From: Clostridiales bacterium
GTDB taxonomy: Bacteria > Bacillota > Clostridia > Oscillospirales > Acutalibacteraceae
Assembly: GCA_019415925.1 (NCBI GenBank)
Contig: DXYG01000001.1
Location: forward strand, 1-64,000
Length of the DNA stretch: 64,000 nt
Direction of reading: 5' to 3'
Shown: positions 41,050 to 50,515 of the stretch, piece after piece
Layout: each line of letters begins with the position of its first letter
Position numbering within the stretch: the first letter of the stretch is position 1
Notes under the pieces: generated by a model
What the model was told of the DNA's origin: nothing
What the model saw: the letters and a program-made list of their open reading frames with translations, nothing else
The model's database searches: none
Program-made: the position numbers and the translations under genes

Positions 41050-42219
41050 CTAAGCGGTGTTCAAGTTAATGGCATTATCAAGAGTCTCAATCGTTTCAGC
41101 CTTTGCGGTCTTTCGACGGTTGACATAAATTCTCTCGGTGGTCTGTACGCTTTCGTGTCCGAGCAAAACGGAAATGTCCTGAATCGGTACGCCGTTGTCG
41201 TCAAGAATACTCGCCGCAGAGTGGCGAAAGCCGTGGATCGTACAATGCGGCAAGCCGGCGTTCTCGGTCAGACGGTTTACCACACGGTTGATTGCGCTGA
41301 GATTGACATACGGCTTTCCGAGAACGGTGCGCACAATGAAGTCGTGGCTTTTGTCGTAGCCGTTTCCGAGCAGCTTGGCATAATCATCCTGACGTTGCTT
41401 TTCGGCTTTCAGCTCTCCGATCACAAAATCGTTTATCGGAATTTTGCGGTTACTGCTCTTTGTCTTTGGCGTTGTGATTTGCATTGTCACGTTCTTGCGG
41501 CTGCCTGTTCTGCTCTTGTTGACGTTCAGGAGCTTTTTGTCATAGTCTATATCCTCCCACGTTAAGGCGAGCAATTCGCCCTTTCTCAGCCCTGTGTAGA
41601 GCGCAAGCAACAGGAATATGTAGATATGGCTCTCGTGTTCCTTTGCGTAAAGCAGGAGCTTCCTGACTTGCTGTGCGTTGTACTCGGGTACTTCCTTCTT
41701 GATGCTGTGTGGAAACGACGGCATACGACTCCTCGACACCGGATTTTCCTTAACGTAGTTGTTCTCGACGGCGTACTCATACGCCGATGACAGCACGCCA
41801 CGGATATTCTTGACCGTTTTATATCCTAAACCGCCCTTGCCGTTTGACTTGCCGTGTTGAGAGAGAAACACAAAGTATTCGGTAAAGGTTTCAGGCTTCA
41901 TATCCCTGAATCTGTAGTGCTTCGGCTCAAAATACGGCTTGATTTTGCCGTTGACGGTTTTGTCGTAGGTTTCCCACGTTGAGAGCTTTATAATGCCCTC
42001 AATGCTTTTCAGCCACTTGTTGAGAAAGTCGGTAAAAAGTGCATTGTCGCATTCGAGGTTGATATCCTTGTAGCTCTCAATGATTTCTTTCATCTTCTGC
42101 TCTGCACGGCGTTTGTTGTTACCCTTAATGGGTATCTTCGTGGCAATCATTTTCTGTTTGCCGTTGACACGAAATTTGGCATAGTAATAATTGCCTTTTA
42201 TTATTAAGCTTCCTTCCAA
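41050..42219 (-). CDS. int: Tyrosine site-specific integrase
   Basis: About 389 residues: N-terminal arm-binding beta domain (GNYYYAKFRVNGKQ), core-binding SAM-like domain, and catalytic domain with ALYTGLRKGELLAL (first Arg), the Lys in beta hairpin, HGFRHS (His, Arg), LGHES (His) and IYVN (Tyr). Intact. The TTG start at 42219 (LEGSL...) follows AAGAAAGGAAGG and gives the usual beginning; the frame also extends 32 codons into the upstream gene. It should move the element to its right between repeats like those at 40937. Excisionase lies immediately upstream. Confidence 0.85.
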   Translation of the reverse strand: MEGSLIIKGNYYYAKFRVNGKQKMIATKIPIKGNNKRRAEQKMKEIIESYKDINLECDNALFTDFLNKWLKSIEGIIKLSTWETYDKTVNGKIKPYFEPKHYRFRDMKPETFTEYFVFLSQHGKSNGKGGLGYKTVKNIRGVLSSAYEYAVENNYVKENPVSRSRMPSFPHSIKKEVPEYNAQQVRKLLLYAKEHESHIYIFLLLALYTGLRKGELLALTWEDIDYDKKLLNVNKSRTGSRKNVTMQITTPKTKSSNRKIPINDFVIGELKAEKQRQDDYAKLLGNGYDKSHDFIVRTVLGKPYVNLSAINRVVNRLTENAGLPHCTIHGFRHSAASILDDNGVPIQDISVLLGHESVQTTERIYVNRRKTAKAETIETLDNAINLNTA

Positions 42220-42235
42220 TGTTAGCCTTCCTTTC

Positions 42236-42448
42236 TTAAGATTTGCGATTTGTGGTTGATACAAATTCGATGACGCTATGTTTCGGAATAACATATCTTG
42301 CTCCGACCTTGACATTCATTATCTCATCGTCATTCAAGAGCTTATATACCGTATTCTTGCCTAAGCGCAGCATTTTCATAACCTCATCAACGGTTACTAT
42401 ATCGCTGTACTCCGAAAATATCTCTTTTGATTTATCCAACGCTCTCAC
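42236..42448 (-). CDS. Excisionase-like HTH protein
   Basis: 70 residues with a MerR/Xis-type winged helix (VDEVMKMLRLGKNTVYKLLNDDEIMNVKVGARYVIPKHSVIEFV). Such proteins help integrases excise the element. It overlaps the upstream mobilisation gene by four bases and lies 16 bases before the integrase start. Confidence 0.8.
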   Translation of the reverse strand: MRALDKSKEIFSEYSDIVTVDEVMKMLRLGKNTVYKLLNDDEIMNVKVGARYVIPKHSVIEFVSTTNRKS

Positions 42449-42789
42449 CTCGCTTTCCGCTTGATTGGGCTTTTCTCCGGTCGTAAAAACTCGCTCTCAA
42501 TATAGCAGATAAAATACGCCCAGCGTTTAATCTCACGCTCGACAGTCTCCATATCAACAACACCGAATTGATATGACCTTTCCAAAAGCTTTTGTGCTGT
42601 GTGGATCATTTCATTAATTGAGTTTATCGCCTGAAAAAATCTGTCGTCAGGTCGCTCTCTCGGCTCATAGCCTTTGATTAGCATTTTGATGACGCTTGAC
42701 TGCGGCAAGCCTGTCAAAGCAACTTTTCTTCTGAATTCAGCCTCTTCCTCAGGTGTAAACCAAAATTGTTTTTTGATTCTGTTACTCAT
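42445..42789 (-). CDS. MobC-like relaxosome protein
   Basis: 114 residues from ATG 42789 (AAAGGAG upstream). It begins with a ribbon-helix-helix-type segment (KKQFWFTPEEEAEFRRKVALTG, then SSVIKMLIKGY) and continues in a long helix, the pattern of MobC/plasmid mobilisation accessory proteins. Such proteins help a relaxase at oriT. No relaxase is seen in the window, so this element is either incomplete or relies on another. The frame continues upstream without a better start. Confidence 0.65.
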   Translation of the reverse strand: MSNRIKKQFWFTPEEEAEFRRKVALTGLPQSSVIKMLIKGYEPRERPDDRFFQAINSINEMIHTAQKLLERSYQFGVVDMETVEREIKRWAYFICYIESEFLRPEKSPIKRKAR

Positions 42790-42922
42790 TTCTTTCTCCT
42801 TTCTGTTCAGGGTATTAGGGAGCTCCCTAACAAGCTGCACTGTTTTTGCTCCGTTGGGAGTAAAAACAGTATGCTTGCTAAGATTTGTCATTCATTCTTG
42901 AACTGTCAACAAATCTGTCACG

Positions 42923-43258
42923 CTATTCTCGTTTTTCACTGCGCCGATAACGATAGAGCTCGATGATTCTCTTTCGGTTTGTCCGTCTGAAACGTACATC
43001 TATGCCGTCATTAAAACACAAGTCAATGCAGAACTTGTTGAGTAGCTTCGTAACGGTATTCGGCGGCGTGGCAGTATCGTTCATAGCGTTAAGCAGGTCT
43101 GTAGCCGTTCCGAGCCAGTGTGACTTATCAGCCATAAAATATCTCAGCCTTTCCAAAAAAGGATGCTCCTCGGTTAATTTCGGATAGCCTTCACGATTAG
43201 ATTTTCGCATTGCTTCGGCAACAATGAAATCTGCTTTTCTCATTGTTTCTTCATTCAA
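42923..43258 (-). CDS. Winged-helix protein like C-termini of element primases
   Basis: 111 residues. FLERLRYFMADKSHWLGTATDLLNAMNDTATPPNTVTKLLNKF, then DVRFRRTNRKRIIELYR, resembles the winged-helix tail of primase/helicase proteins on mobile elements. No helicase part precedes it, so it is a stand-alone or cut-down version. TTG 43258 follows AGGTGGAAG and overlaps the upstream gene by 8 bases; ATG 43243 is an alternative. Confidence 0.5.
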   Translation of the reverse strand: MNEETMRKADFIVAEAMRKSNREGYPKLTEEHPFLERLRYFMADKSHWLGTATDLLNAMNDTATPPNTVTKLLNKFCIDLCFNDGIDVRFRRTNRKRIIELYRYRRSEKRE

Positions 43259-43559
43259 TGACTTCCACCTTCTCCAGATAGATTTTGTTCAGACTACTTT
43301 CCGAATAAAAAAGTCGGAGCTTCGTACCGATTGGCATATAGTAAAATACGAGGTAAGTCTGCCACCAGAAAATCGGTGTGATGATTTTCCTTCCGTCGTC
43401 GAGGGTGAGGAAAATACGGATGGATTTCTTGTGTCCCTGCGCTTTCATTTCAAGCGTTCCGGTGAACTCTCCGATCTCCTCCATCATCTGATAGTCCGAG
43501 GTGTCGATCATCATTTCTCTCATCTCAATGAGCGAAAAAACCTTTGCATTGTCGTTCAT
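43251..43559 (-). CDS. Small mobile-element protein, unknown
   Basis: 102 residues, with GGAG before ATG 43559. Mostly beta strands (FTGTLEMKAQGHKKSIRIFLTLDDGRKIITPIFWW...LRLFYSE), possibly an OB-like fold. No known family. It is translated with the winged-helix gene downstream. Confidence 0.5.
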   Translation of the reverse strand: MNDNAKVFSLIEMREMMIDTSDYQMMEEIGEFTGTLEMKAQGHKKSIRIFLTLDDGRKIITPIFWWQTYLVFYYMPIGTKLRLFYSESSLNKIYLEKVEVIE

Positions 43560-43668
43560 TTGGTTCTCCTTTCCACTTCCCGAAAAAAGAAAATTTCGCC
43601 GCCCATATAGGTAGGTGTGTTAAGATAAACTTCTTCTTTTTCGGTTAGTTATTTTTTTATTTATCTAT

Positions 43669-44049
43669 TTAGTTATTTATATATAGGAGCTGCTTCTGCC
43701 GCTCACGCTGACGGCGCTTTCGTTCTACTGCCTTCTGCCGTTTGATTATGTCGGCACATTTGTCGCAGTAGCGTTTGTTTCGAGCCTTGGAATAAAAGCG
43801 TGAGCCGCAGCTTTGACAACGCTTGTAATCGTTGCCGCAGATCAGCTCCCAGTACAGTTCCTTGTCGAGAGGAAGCACAGTGTCCTTGAAATAGTTGCAG
43901 AAGATGTGATATTTGGAAATTAACTGCACGCAAGTGTGCGTTTCTCCGTCGTCAAGCAACAGACAGTTGCCGTCCATACAGTTGCAGCACTCCCGCCTGA
44001 CCAAGCGGCTGATCTTCCGAAACTGTCCTGCTTTAATTTCAATGAGCAT
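43669..44049 (-). CDS. Cysteine-rich VLP-family protein
   Basis: 126 residues. The hallmarks of the Cys_rich_VLP family found on clostridial mobile elements are present: CCNCMDGNCLLLDDGE, a central VLPLDKELYWEL and a C-terminal zinc finger CQSCGSRF...RYCDKCADII followed by a basic helix. Probably binds zinc and nucleic acid; its function is not known. AAAGGATG precedes ATG 44049. First gene of the minus-strand element backbone. Confidence 0.78.
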   Translation of the reverse strand: MLIEIKAGQFRKISRLVRRECCNCMDGNCLLLDDGETHTCVQLISKYHIFCNYFKDTVLPLDKELYWELICGNDYKRCQSCGSRFYSKARNKRYCDKCADIIKRQKAVERKRRQRERQKQLLYINN

Positions 44050-44513
44050 TTGACATCCTTTCCTGTCACGCTTAATAAGTCCGAAAAAGCGGTCGGTAAT
44101 ATAATTACTCTCCTTCGTGCGTTTCGTCGCTCATAGGTCGCATTATGAGCAGCTCGTGAGACTTAAAAAGCGTGACATCAACTGTATGTTGTGTGTCAGC
44201 ACTGCCAAAGCGTACTTTCCTGACAGGCAATCCTGCTCGACGCTGTGCCGTCAGCCTTTCGGCTGCGCTCGCTCCATAGAGGTCGTGGCGGTTTATCCTT
44301 CGCTTGGCAGCTATTCAGTTGTAGGTTTGTTTCGGTAGGCATCACCTCCTTTCAAAAAGCCTTTCACCCTTAATGCAAAAAAGTCCTGCAAAATATACAC
44401 CCTATCGAGAAAAATATTTGCCCCTTCACCTATACCCAATGGGAAAGGTCATTTTTTAAGTCTGTTTCAAAAATTTTTTGCAAAAAAATAGCGCCTGCCA
44501 TAAAGACAAGCGC
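44050..44513. other. Gene-free stretch left of the helicase
   Basis: I see no convincing gene on either strand. The part 44160-44340 is richer in GC and has several short inverted segments, and could hold the leader or oriT-like region of the element; a nick-site motif is not recognisable. Confidence 0.4.
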
Positions 44514-44545
44514 AAAAAGTCCCACTTACAATTTGTAAGCGGGAC
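44514..44545 (-). terminator. Terminator of the PLD-helicase gene
   Basis: On the minus strand GTCCCGCTTACA and TGTAAGTGGGAC form a 12-bp stem with one G-T pair, followed by TTTTTGCG, 17 bases after the stop at 44562. Confidence 0.85.
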
Positions 44546-44561
44546 AGATTCGTTTTGTTTA

Positions 44562-47500
44562 TTATCCAACAATCATTTTATTGGTTTTTCTTAGATACTT
44601 TGCAGGAATAGGTTCTTTCATTTTCCAAATGATATTCATAGGTTTAGAATCCGTATGACTGACATAATCAGCCAATCCGATAAAAGAATACGGGGCCGCT
44701 TTTCCAGTGATATTATCATTTTTTCTTTCACGTACAAACAGCAATTCCTTGACACCCATTGACTGATGATTGATATACCTTGTACCTGTATTACTTGTAT
44801 CAGACGTTGCTCCCTGACTTTGCCAATGGAACAGCTCGCTATTGATAGAATAATCGTTGTACATTGTCGTTGGGGAGTAGTCTTTCTCGCTTTTGTTAAG
44901 AGTGATAAAATGAATATCAATCTTTTTATCAGCCAAGAAAAACGTTCCTGCTTGCACAGATGATGGGCTCAGATAATCTAATGCTGATAATATCTGATCA
45001 CGAGTATATGTACAGTATAAGTCAAGAGGACAGTCAAATCCTACATCAACCGGTTTGTCGATAAAATCAATTTGATTATAGTTATACTCCAGAAGCTCAA
45101 TTATCTCATTGCAAAGCACGGGGCATTCTCGGATTTTCTGTACTCCATCTGTAATCTTACTAAATCCGCATTTTTGATACTCTTTCTGCCAAATGGTGAA
45201 ATGGAACATTTGCAGCATTCTGTTTTCGGATTCAGTAAACTCAGAAACATCTTCTGATAATAATTTTATGATGAATTTGATAAATCGACGTGAATCAACA
45301 TACGATAATCTACTCAATGCCTTTGTTATAGTTTCTTCAACGGGCGATTCAAAATCATCTATCACATCAGCCCTTGCACACAGGCGTGAAAAGGAATTGA
45401 ATTTGTAAACTGATCTCACGTCAAGATGATGATATTCTAAGAAATTCGCAAGAGAAAGCGGTAAACCACTATCTTCTTCAAACGATTCAATTTTAGAAAT
45501 CAATCCGGCAGTGTTTCCGTATGAAGCACGAATATTGCTGAGAATATAACGCTCAGCCATCTTTTCAAGTTGAATATAGCATCCCTTTGGAACAGACACG
45601 AATCCATTCTTTATTTCTTTGGTAACACTCCGATTTGTATTTGAAAGCAGTGCAGCAAATTTATCTTCAAAGTTGTACTTCTTGTTTGCCTGACCTATAA
45701 AATCAAGAACTGTTAAGCACTCCTTATTATCCGCCAAACGCAGTCCACGACCAAGTTGCTGTAAGAAGATGGTCAATGATTCTGTTGGTCTCAAGAATAA
45801 AACAGTGTTTACCTCCGGAATATCTACACCTTCATTATAAATATCAACGACAAAGATAAATCTGATTTCACCTTTTACCAGTCGAGACTGCGCCTTGTCT
45901 CTATCCTCGTCAGAGCTTTGCCCGGATAGTGAAATCGAAGGAATTCCGTGAGCGTTAAAATACGCTGCCATAAACTCAGAATGTGCAACGGTAACGCAAA
46001 ATCCTAACCCTTTCACTTCATCAATATCCGTTACATATTTAAGCAAGGAATTCACGACCAAGTCTGCACGTTGCTGGGCATACGCTTCGTTAATTGTATA
46101 GATATTTGAAAGCTCTGTTTTGTCATAACCACCTGCAGACCATTTCAGTTCGCTTAAATCGACATTATCTGTTACGCCAAAGTATTGAAACGGACAAAGC
46201 AACATTCTGTCTATCGCTTCCGGCAATCTGATTTCTGCTGAAATACGATCATTAAAATAGGTCAAAATGCTCTTGCCATCCATTCGCTCAGGAGTAGCCG
46301 TCAAACCAAGTAATATCTTCGGCTCATAGTATTCAAGTAGCTTTTGATATGTCGGCGCTGCTGCGTGATGGAATTCATCCACGATAATAAAATCGTAGAA
46401 GTCTTTACTTGTTTTTGAAGTCAAATCCTGAGAATTGAATGTTTGAATTGAAATGAAAAGATTGTCAATATCTTCTGCTTTATACTGTCCAACAAACAGC
46501 TCGCCAAAATTTGCGTCTTTTAATACAGCCCGAAAAGTAAAGATACTCTGTTCGAGGATTTCTTTTCTGTGGGCAACAAATAGCAATCTGCATTTTTTAT
46601 CAGAATTTTTCTTCACAAAACGCTTATAATCAAGCGCCGAAATAACAGTTTTACCGGTACCCGTTGCAGCTACAATCAAGTTTCTATAATTACCTCTGAC
46701 CTCTCGCTGCGCTTCCAATTTATCAAGAATCTCTTGCTGATACGCATACGGCTTTACATCTACCGTGTAGCGTGAAGCGTCATTTGAATCGTGATACTTT
46801 TCGGCTTTTAACGCTCTGGCTAAACGCTCCTTTTGCGTTTCAGAATAATATTCAAAATCATTTGAATTCCAATAGCTTTCAAAGGTAGCACTGATCTTCT
46901 TGATTGTGTCAGGTAAATCTTTATTCGTAACCTTTACGTTCCATTCACGACCGGTTGATATAGCTGCACCCGAAAGATTTGATGAGCCCACATACGCTGT
47001 TGTAAAACCAGTGTCACGATAAAACACATACGATTTCACGTGCAGTCGTGTTACCTTTGTATCATAACTCACCTTAATCATCGTATTGGATAGTTTTCTC
47101 AATTCTTCTATGGCTTTCACATCAGTTGCACCCATATACGATGTTGTGATAATTCTAAGCTCTCCGCCTTTATCAGTAAAATCTTTCAATTCATTGATGA
47201 TACGCCTTACGCCGCTCCACTTTATGAAAGATACGATCATATCAATACGATCAGCCGAGACAATTTCTTTCTTCAATTCTCCTAATAGTTGTGGCTCGTT
47301 TACTGCGCTTGTAAAAAGTGAGCTTTGCGCAATAGATGTCTCAGGACGAATAACGGTACTGTTTTGGTCAATGGCATACTTACTATTCTCTTTATCGAGC
47401 AATGCAAGCAGTTGTTCGGCGCGTTCATCAACCGACATAGACGTAAAATCTTCGTCTCCTGTTTTAGCACGAATGACTTCGATCATTTTATTGATAAGCT

Positions 47501-47693
47501 CTATTTTTTCGGGTAGCTTATCATCACCTAATTGATTAAGCCCTTTTTCTATAATCTCAGAAGCATACTGTGCTAAAACCTTTGATGATTCTCCTTCATC
47601 AATGTTTTTCAGCCTGATAATCTTATCAGTTGATTTCAGTTCTTCGTTTATACCTTGATTTATGATTTGTTCGTATAGTCCTGATTTGAGCAT
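44562..47693 (-). CDS. PLD-nuclease/SF2 helicase with DUF3427
   Basis: 1043 residues. A phospholipase D-like nuclease domain (about 120-270) has RLHVKSYVFYR and YVGSSNLSG, the single HxK...GSSN motif. A superfamily 2 helicase follows with Walker A AATGTGKT, DEFHHAAA, LGLTATPER and QQLGRGLRL. The C-terminal ~300 residues are DUF3427, ending near the motif FFLADKKIDIHFITLNKSEKDYSPTT-like core. These proteins are thought to act on DNA in defence or repair. ATG 47693 follows GAAGGTGA; the longer frame would start upstream of the promoter -10 box and is rejected. Confidence 0.85.
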   Translation of the reverse strand: MLKSGLYEQIINQGINEELKSTDKIIRLKNIDEGESSKVLAQYASEIIEKGLNQLGDDKLPEKIELINKMIEVIRAKTGDEDFTSMSVDERAEQLLALLDKENSKYAIDQNSTVIRPETSIAQSSLFTSAVNEPQLLGELKKEIVSADRIDMIVSFIKWSGVRRIINELKDFTDKGGELRIITTSYMGATDVKAIEELRKLSNTMIKVSYDTKVTRLHVKSYVFYRDTGFTTAYVGSSNLSGAAISTGREWNVKVTNKDLPDTIKKISATFESYWNSNDFEYYSETQKERLARALKAEKYHDSNDASRYTVDVKPYAYQQEILDKLEAQREVRGNYRNLIVAATGTGKTVISALDYKRFVKKNSDKKCRLLFVAHRKEILEQSIFTFRAVLKDANFGELFVGQYKAEDIDNLFISIQTFNSQDLTSKTSKDFYDFIIVDEFHHAAAPTYQKLLEYYEPKILLGLTATPERMDGKSILTYFNDRISAEIRLPEAIDRMLLCPFQYFGVTDNVDLSELKWSAGGYDKTELSNIYTINEAYAQQRADLVVNSLLKYVTDIDEVKGLGFCVTVAHSEFMAAYFNAHGIPSISLSGQSSDEDRDKAQSRLVKGEIRFIFVVDIYNEGVDIPEVNTVLFLRPTESLTIFLQQLGRGLRLADNKECLTVLDFIGQANKKYNFEDKFAALLSNTNRSVTKEIKNGFVSVPKGCYIQLEKMAERYILSNIRASYGNTAGLISKIESFEEDSGLPLSLANFLEYHHLDVRSVYKFNSFSRLCARADVIDDFESPVEETITKALSRLSYVDSRRFIKFIIKLLSEDVSEFTESENRMLQMFHFTIWQKEYQKCGFSKITDGVQKIRECPVLCNEIIELLEYNYNQIDFIDKPVDVGFDCPLDLYCTYTRDQILSALDYLSPSSVQAGTFFLADKKIDIHFITLNKSEKDYSPTTMYNDYSINSELFHWQSQGATSDTSNTGTRYINHQSMGVKELLFVRERKNDNITGKAAPYSFIGLADYVSHTDSKPMNIIWKMKEPIPAKYLRKTNKMIVG

Positions 47694-47726
47694 AACGTCA
47701 CCTTCGGGAGTCAATAATTTAATCCT

Positions 47727-47754
47727 ATTATACCATTTAATTATCAAATCACAA
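47727..47754 (-). promoter_or_regulatory. Promoter of the PLD-helicase gene
   Basis: TTGTGA, 16 bases and TATAAT on the minus strand. The -10 box ends 33 bases before ATG 47693, which also decides that start. Confidence 0.65.
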
Positions 47755-47864
47755 GATCAATAATCCTAAATCTTAAGAAAGTGTCCGGAATAATCAACGT
47801 AATCATGTCAAGTTTTCTCTCTTGTGATAGAATTACTAATAACGATAACTAATTGAATAATAGT

Positions 47865-47907
47865 ATGAGCGTGTAAGCAGAATCAACTCTTGTTTACACG
47901 CTCATTT
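47865..47907. terminator. Hairpin between the helicase and HipA promoters
   Basis: ATGAGCGTGTAAGCA and TGTTTACACGCTCAT pair with one G-T, followed by TTCATTTT. It would stop reading between the two divergent genes. Confidence 0.65.
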
Positions 47908-47968
47908 CATTTTATCTCTTGTTCAGTTTCATCAAATAGCGGATTATCAAAGAATTGACGATTTTTTC

Positions 47969-48002
47969 TTGACTAATGTTATCATATATGATAACATATA
48001 AT
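47969..48002 (+). promoter_or_regulatory. Promoter with 18-bp palindromic operator for XRE-HipA
   Basis: TTGACT (47969) is followed by a perfect palindrome GTTATCATATATGATAAC (47978-47995). TAACAT at 17-base spacing or TATAAT at 22 bases could be the -10 box. The palindrome fills the spacer, so a bound XRE domain would block RNA polymerase, consistent with autorepression as in hipBA. Confidence 0.68.
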
Positions 48003-48019
48003 AAAAGAAGGTGATTGTT

Positions 48020-49405
48020 ATGACAGACAGTAATAGCATAATCCGCAAGCGCCAGGAAATTGTTTCAAAACTGACGCAGGCACGGCTTGAAAAGGGCTTG
48101 TCACAGGCGCTGCTTGCCGAGATGGTCGGTACGCAACGGTCAAATATCTGCCGCATTGAAAACGGCGGTCAGAACCTTTCTCTCGATTTATTGATCAAGA
48201 TTACAGACGCTCTCGGCAAGGATGTCAGCGTTTTATTGGAAGAAAAGAGTGTTGAAATGAGCAACATATATAACCTAAAACTGTATGACGATATCCTTGT
48301 GACCTTCTCCCTCGAAGAAAAAGGCTTAGAGGGTTTAGTTGTTGAAGTTCTCTCTTATGACGAAAGCAAAAAGCACCTCCTGCCAATCAATATGGAGTTG
48401 ACTCCCAAAGGTATTATCAAGTGGCTTTCCAATCGTGTTATTCCGAAGAACAGAGCATTTGTTGATGAGATACTAAAGGCCTTTGGCTTGAGCGTAAACG
48501 ACACAAAGGGCATTATTGACATCTGCTTGGGCTTGTCGCTCAACGACAGCTATTGGGTAACTCCTGTTGAATTTGATGGTAGATTTGCCGATTACAATCT
48601 GTTTGAAAACCCATTCTCGGAAGCGTTGTCGCTTGTCGCCTATACGGGCGTGGGTAGCGCAGAAAAGGCGTTCTCGACCTCCCCTGAGTTCACAACAAAC
48701 GGTATGCTCCGCAAGGCTTGGCGGCATATTGAGAACGACGGTATCTATCTTTACAAAGGCGGCACAGAAGGCGCTGCCAACACCGGCAATGAGCCGTACA
48801 GCGAGTTTTACGCCTGTCAGGTCGCTAAGGCGATGGGCTTAAATTGTGTTGAATACGACCTTGAAAACTGGAAAGGTATTCTCGCTTCAAAATGCCGTTT
48901 GTTTACGGATATCAACACCGCTTTTGTGCCGATCAGCAGACTTATAAAATACAGAACACTGAAAAACGCCCTTGATTATTGCGCCGGGCTCGGCAAACCG
49001 TTCTATGATGACCTGTGCAGTATGCTGGTGTTCGATGCTGTGATTTACAACGAGGACAGACATTTCGGAAACTTCGGTATTTTGCGTGACAATCACACAG
49101 GAAAGATCATAAAGCCCGCTCCGATTTTTGATAACGGCTTATCACTGTTCAATTTTGCGATGACAGACGATTTGGCGAATCTCAGCGAATACGCTAAAAC
49201 AAGAACCCCTCCCTACGGCGTATCGTTCGACGAGGTTTGTAAGGCTGTTATGGGCAGCAAACAAAAATCTCAACTCCGCAGGCTGCTGAATTTCACTTTC
49301 ACAAGACACCCATCAATCAACCTGCCCGAAGAACGTCTGACAGCGATTGAAACGCAAATCTCAAAGAGAGCACGGGAATTGATGTCGATTCCCAACTCAA
49401 AATAA
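48020..49405 (+). CDS. XRE domain fused to HipA-like Ser/Thr kinase
   Basis: 461 residues. Residues ~8-70 are an XRE helix-turn-helix (LTQARLEKGLSQALLAEMVGTQRSNICRIENG). The rest is a HipA-family kinase: a Gly-poor N-lobe region with GIYLYKGGTEG, and the catalytic core NEDRHFGNFGILRD with the Asp and Asn of HipA, then PIFDNGLSLF with the metal-binding Asp. In hipBA the DNA-binding antitoxin and kinase are separate; here one chain has both. ATG 48020 is chosen (GTG 48011 lies inside the ribosome binding site). Possible toxin or growth-control kinase; substrate unknown. Confidence 0.8.
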   Translation: MTDSNSIIRKRQEIVSKLTQARLEKGLSQALLAEMVGTQRSNICRIENGGQNLSLDLLIKITDALGKDVSVLLEEKSVEMSNIYNLKLYDDILVTFSLEEKGLEGLVVEVLSYDESKKHLLPINMELTPKGIIKWLSNRVIPKNRAFVDEILKAFGLSVNDTKGIIDICLGLSLNDSYWVTPVEFDGRFADYNLFENPFSEALSLVAYTGVGSAEKAFSTSPEFTTNGMLRKAWRHIENDGIYLYKGGTEGAANTGNEPYSEFYACQVAKAMGLNCVEYDLENWKGILASKCRLFTDINTAFVPISRLIKYRTLKNALDYCAGLGKPFYDDLCSMLVFDAVIYNEDRHFGNFGILRDNHTGKIIKPAPIFDNGLSLFNFAMTDDLANLSEYAKTRTPPYGVSFDEVCKAVMGSKQKSQLRRLLNFTFTRHPSINLPEERLTAIETQISKRARELMSIPNSK

Positions 49406-49530
49406 ATCCGGCTCCTTTCAGATACCTTTGACTATTCCAATACAATCAATAAACCGGTTAAAACAAATCGAATCATCGTTGCCGCGCAGCGTAGTCGTAG
49501 TCGTGCTGTGGAAATGTAGAAAACCCACAG

Positions 49531-49656
49531 CAAAGTTTTCGAGAATTATCACTTAGTCTTTTTGAGTACATCAATGGTTTTTACAACTCTTTAAGACCTC
49601 ATTCTCATAACAACGGCTTGTCACCTAATCAAGCTGAAAAATATTTTTTTATTTAA
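49531..49656 (+). pseudogene. IS3-family transposase, C-terminal remnant
   Basis: About 40 residues: SLFEYINGFYNSLRPHSHNN followed by GLSPNQAEKYFF, the end of the integrase core of IS3/IS150-type OrfB (FEYIExxYNxxRPHSxxxxLSPxxxE). The rest of the element is gone, and no terminal repeats are evident. Confidence 0.7.
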
Positions 49657-49839
49657 TTTTCCTGTTTTTTCTGTCCACTTTATTGACTATAGTCCAGGAT
49701 GGTTTCAATCTCTTCGCCATTAATTTTCAAAGCAAAAGTTTAATGACATTTAATATGCTCCACCACTTTTTACTCCGCCCAACATTGCCAATGATAAAAA
49801 TACTTGTCTATTATCTGACGCTTTAGCTTAATTAACAAC

Positions 49840-49883
49840 ATACCCTTTTAACGAAACTAAGAAGATATCGTTAAAAGGGTATG
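49840..49883 (+). terminator. Perfect hairpin in the gene-poor region after HipA
   Basis: ATACCCTTTTAACGA and TCGTTAAAAGGGTAT form a perfect 15-bp stem, followed by GCATTTTAATG. The stretch 49660-50159 has no visible gene. Confidence 0.6.
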
Positions 49884-50159
49884 CATTTTAATGTTACCTG
49901 TTGACAAAGGCTCTGAAAACCTTTTACCGTTTGGCTTATCTTTTCTCACTAATAGGCTGAAAAACCTTTAATAAAGCTTCAACGCATTCATAGTATCTTG
50001 TCTCTGTATCAAAACGCTCGTTTCTTTGTTATTTGTTTTATCATATCGCGTCTTGTGTGGTTTCTTCTTAAACATAAGGAATACCTCATTTATAATCATC
50101 AAGGCCGGACATTTATCCGACCTCTTGGTTATACTACAGATTTTATAAAATTTCATCTG

Positions 50160-50477
50160 TTATCCCTGCAACATTGCTTCTTTTTTCTTCTGTTCCACAA
50201 TCTTTTCGTGAATATTGGTGTTATACAGTTTGTAAAGGCCTGTATCCTTACTGATCTGGTTATCAAACGGAATTACCACTGAACCACACTTAATCAGTCC
50301 CATACCGGATGCAGTATTGGTTACGAACCGAAGCTGTGCCTCTGATACCCCTATAACCTCCGCCATCTTGGAGCTGTCCGTATTCGCCTGCTTAAGGAGT
50401 GCCACGAACTCAGAGTTGGCAAGCATGGTTGTTGCAGTGTAGTTCTGTAACAGATCGTAGGGTAGGGCAAAGGCGCC
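50160..50477 (-). pseudogene. VirB4/TraE-type conjugation ATPase, C-terminal remnant
   Basis: The minus strand reads PYDLLQNYTATTMLANSEFV then ALLKQA...IGVSEAQLRFVTNTASGMGLIKCGSVVIPFDNQISKDTGLYKLYNTNIHEK, the conserved end of VirB4-family ATPases of Tn916/Tn1549-like conjugative elements (about 800 residues in full). The stop is intact, the front is cut at a group II intron end. It is thus the scar of a lost conjugative element. Confidence 0.78.
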
Positions 50478-50515
50478 TTATTGCATATGCAACAGGTTTT
50501 CTACACCCTCCCTCG

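Noticed and set aside
41480..41565. Plus-strand open frames of 60-194 residues across the integrase region (41.0-41.6 kb) and across the helicase (44.7-47.5 kb)
   Set aside because: They lie opposite well-supported genes, have no ribosome binding sites and show no family features; they are antisense shadows.
47694..47747. Longer N-terminus of the PLD-helicase (TTG 47747)
   Set aside because: The promoter -10 box at 47727-47732 lies downstream of that codon, so the longer form would not be transcribed.
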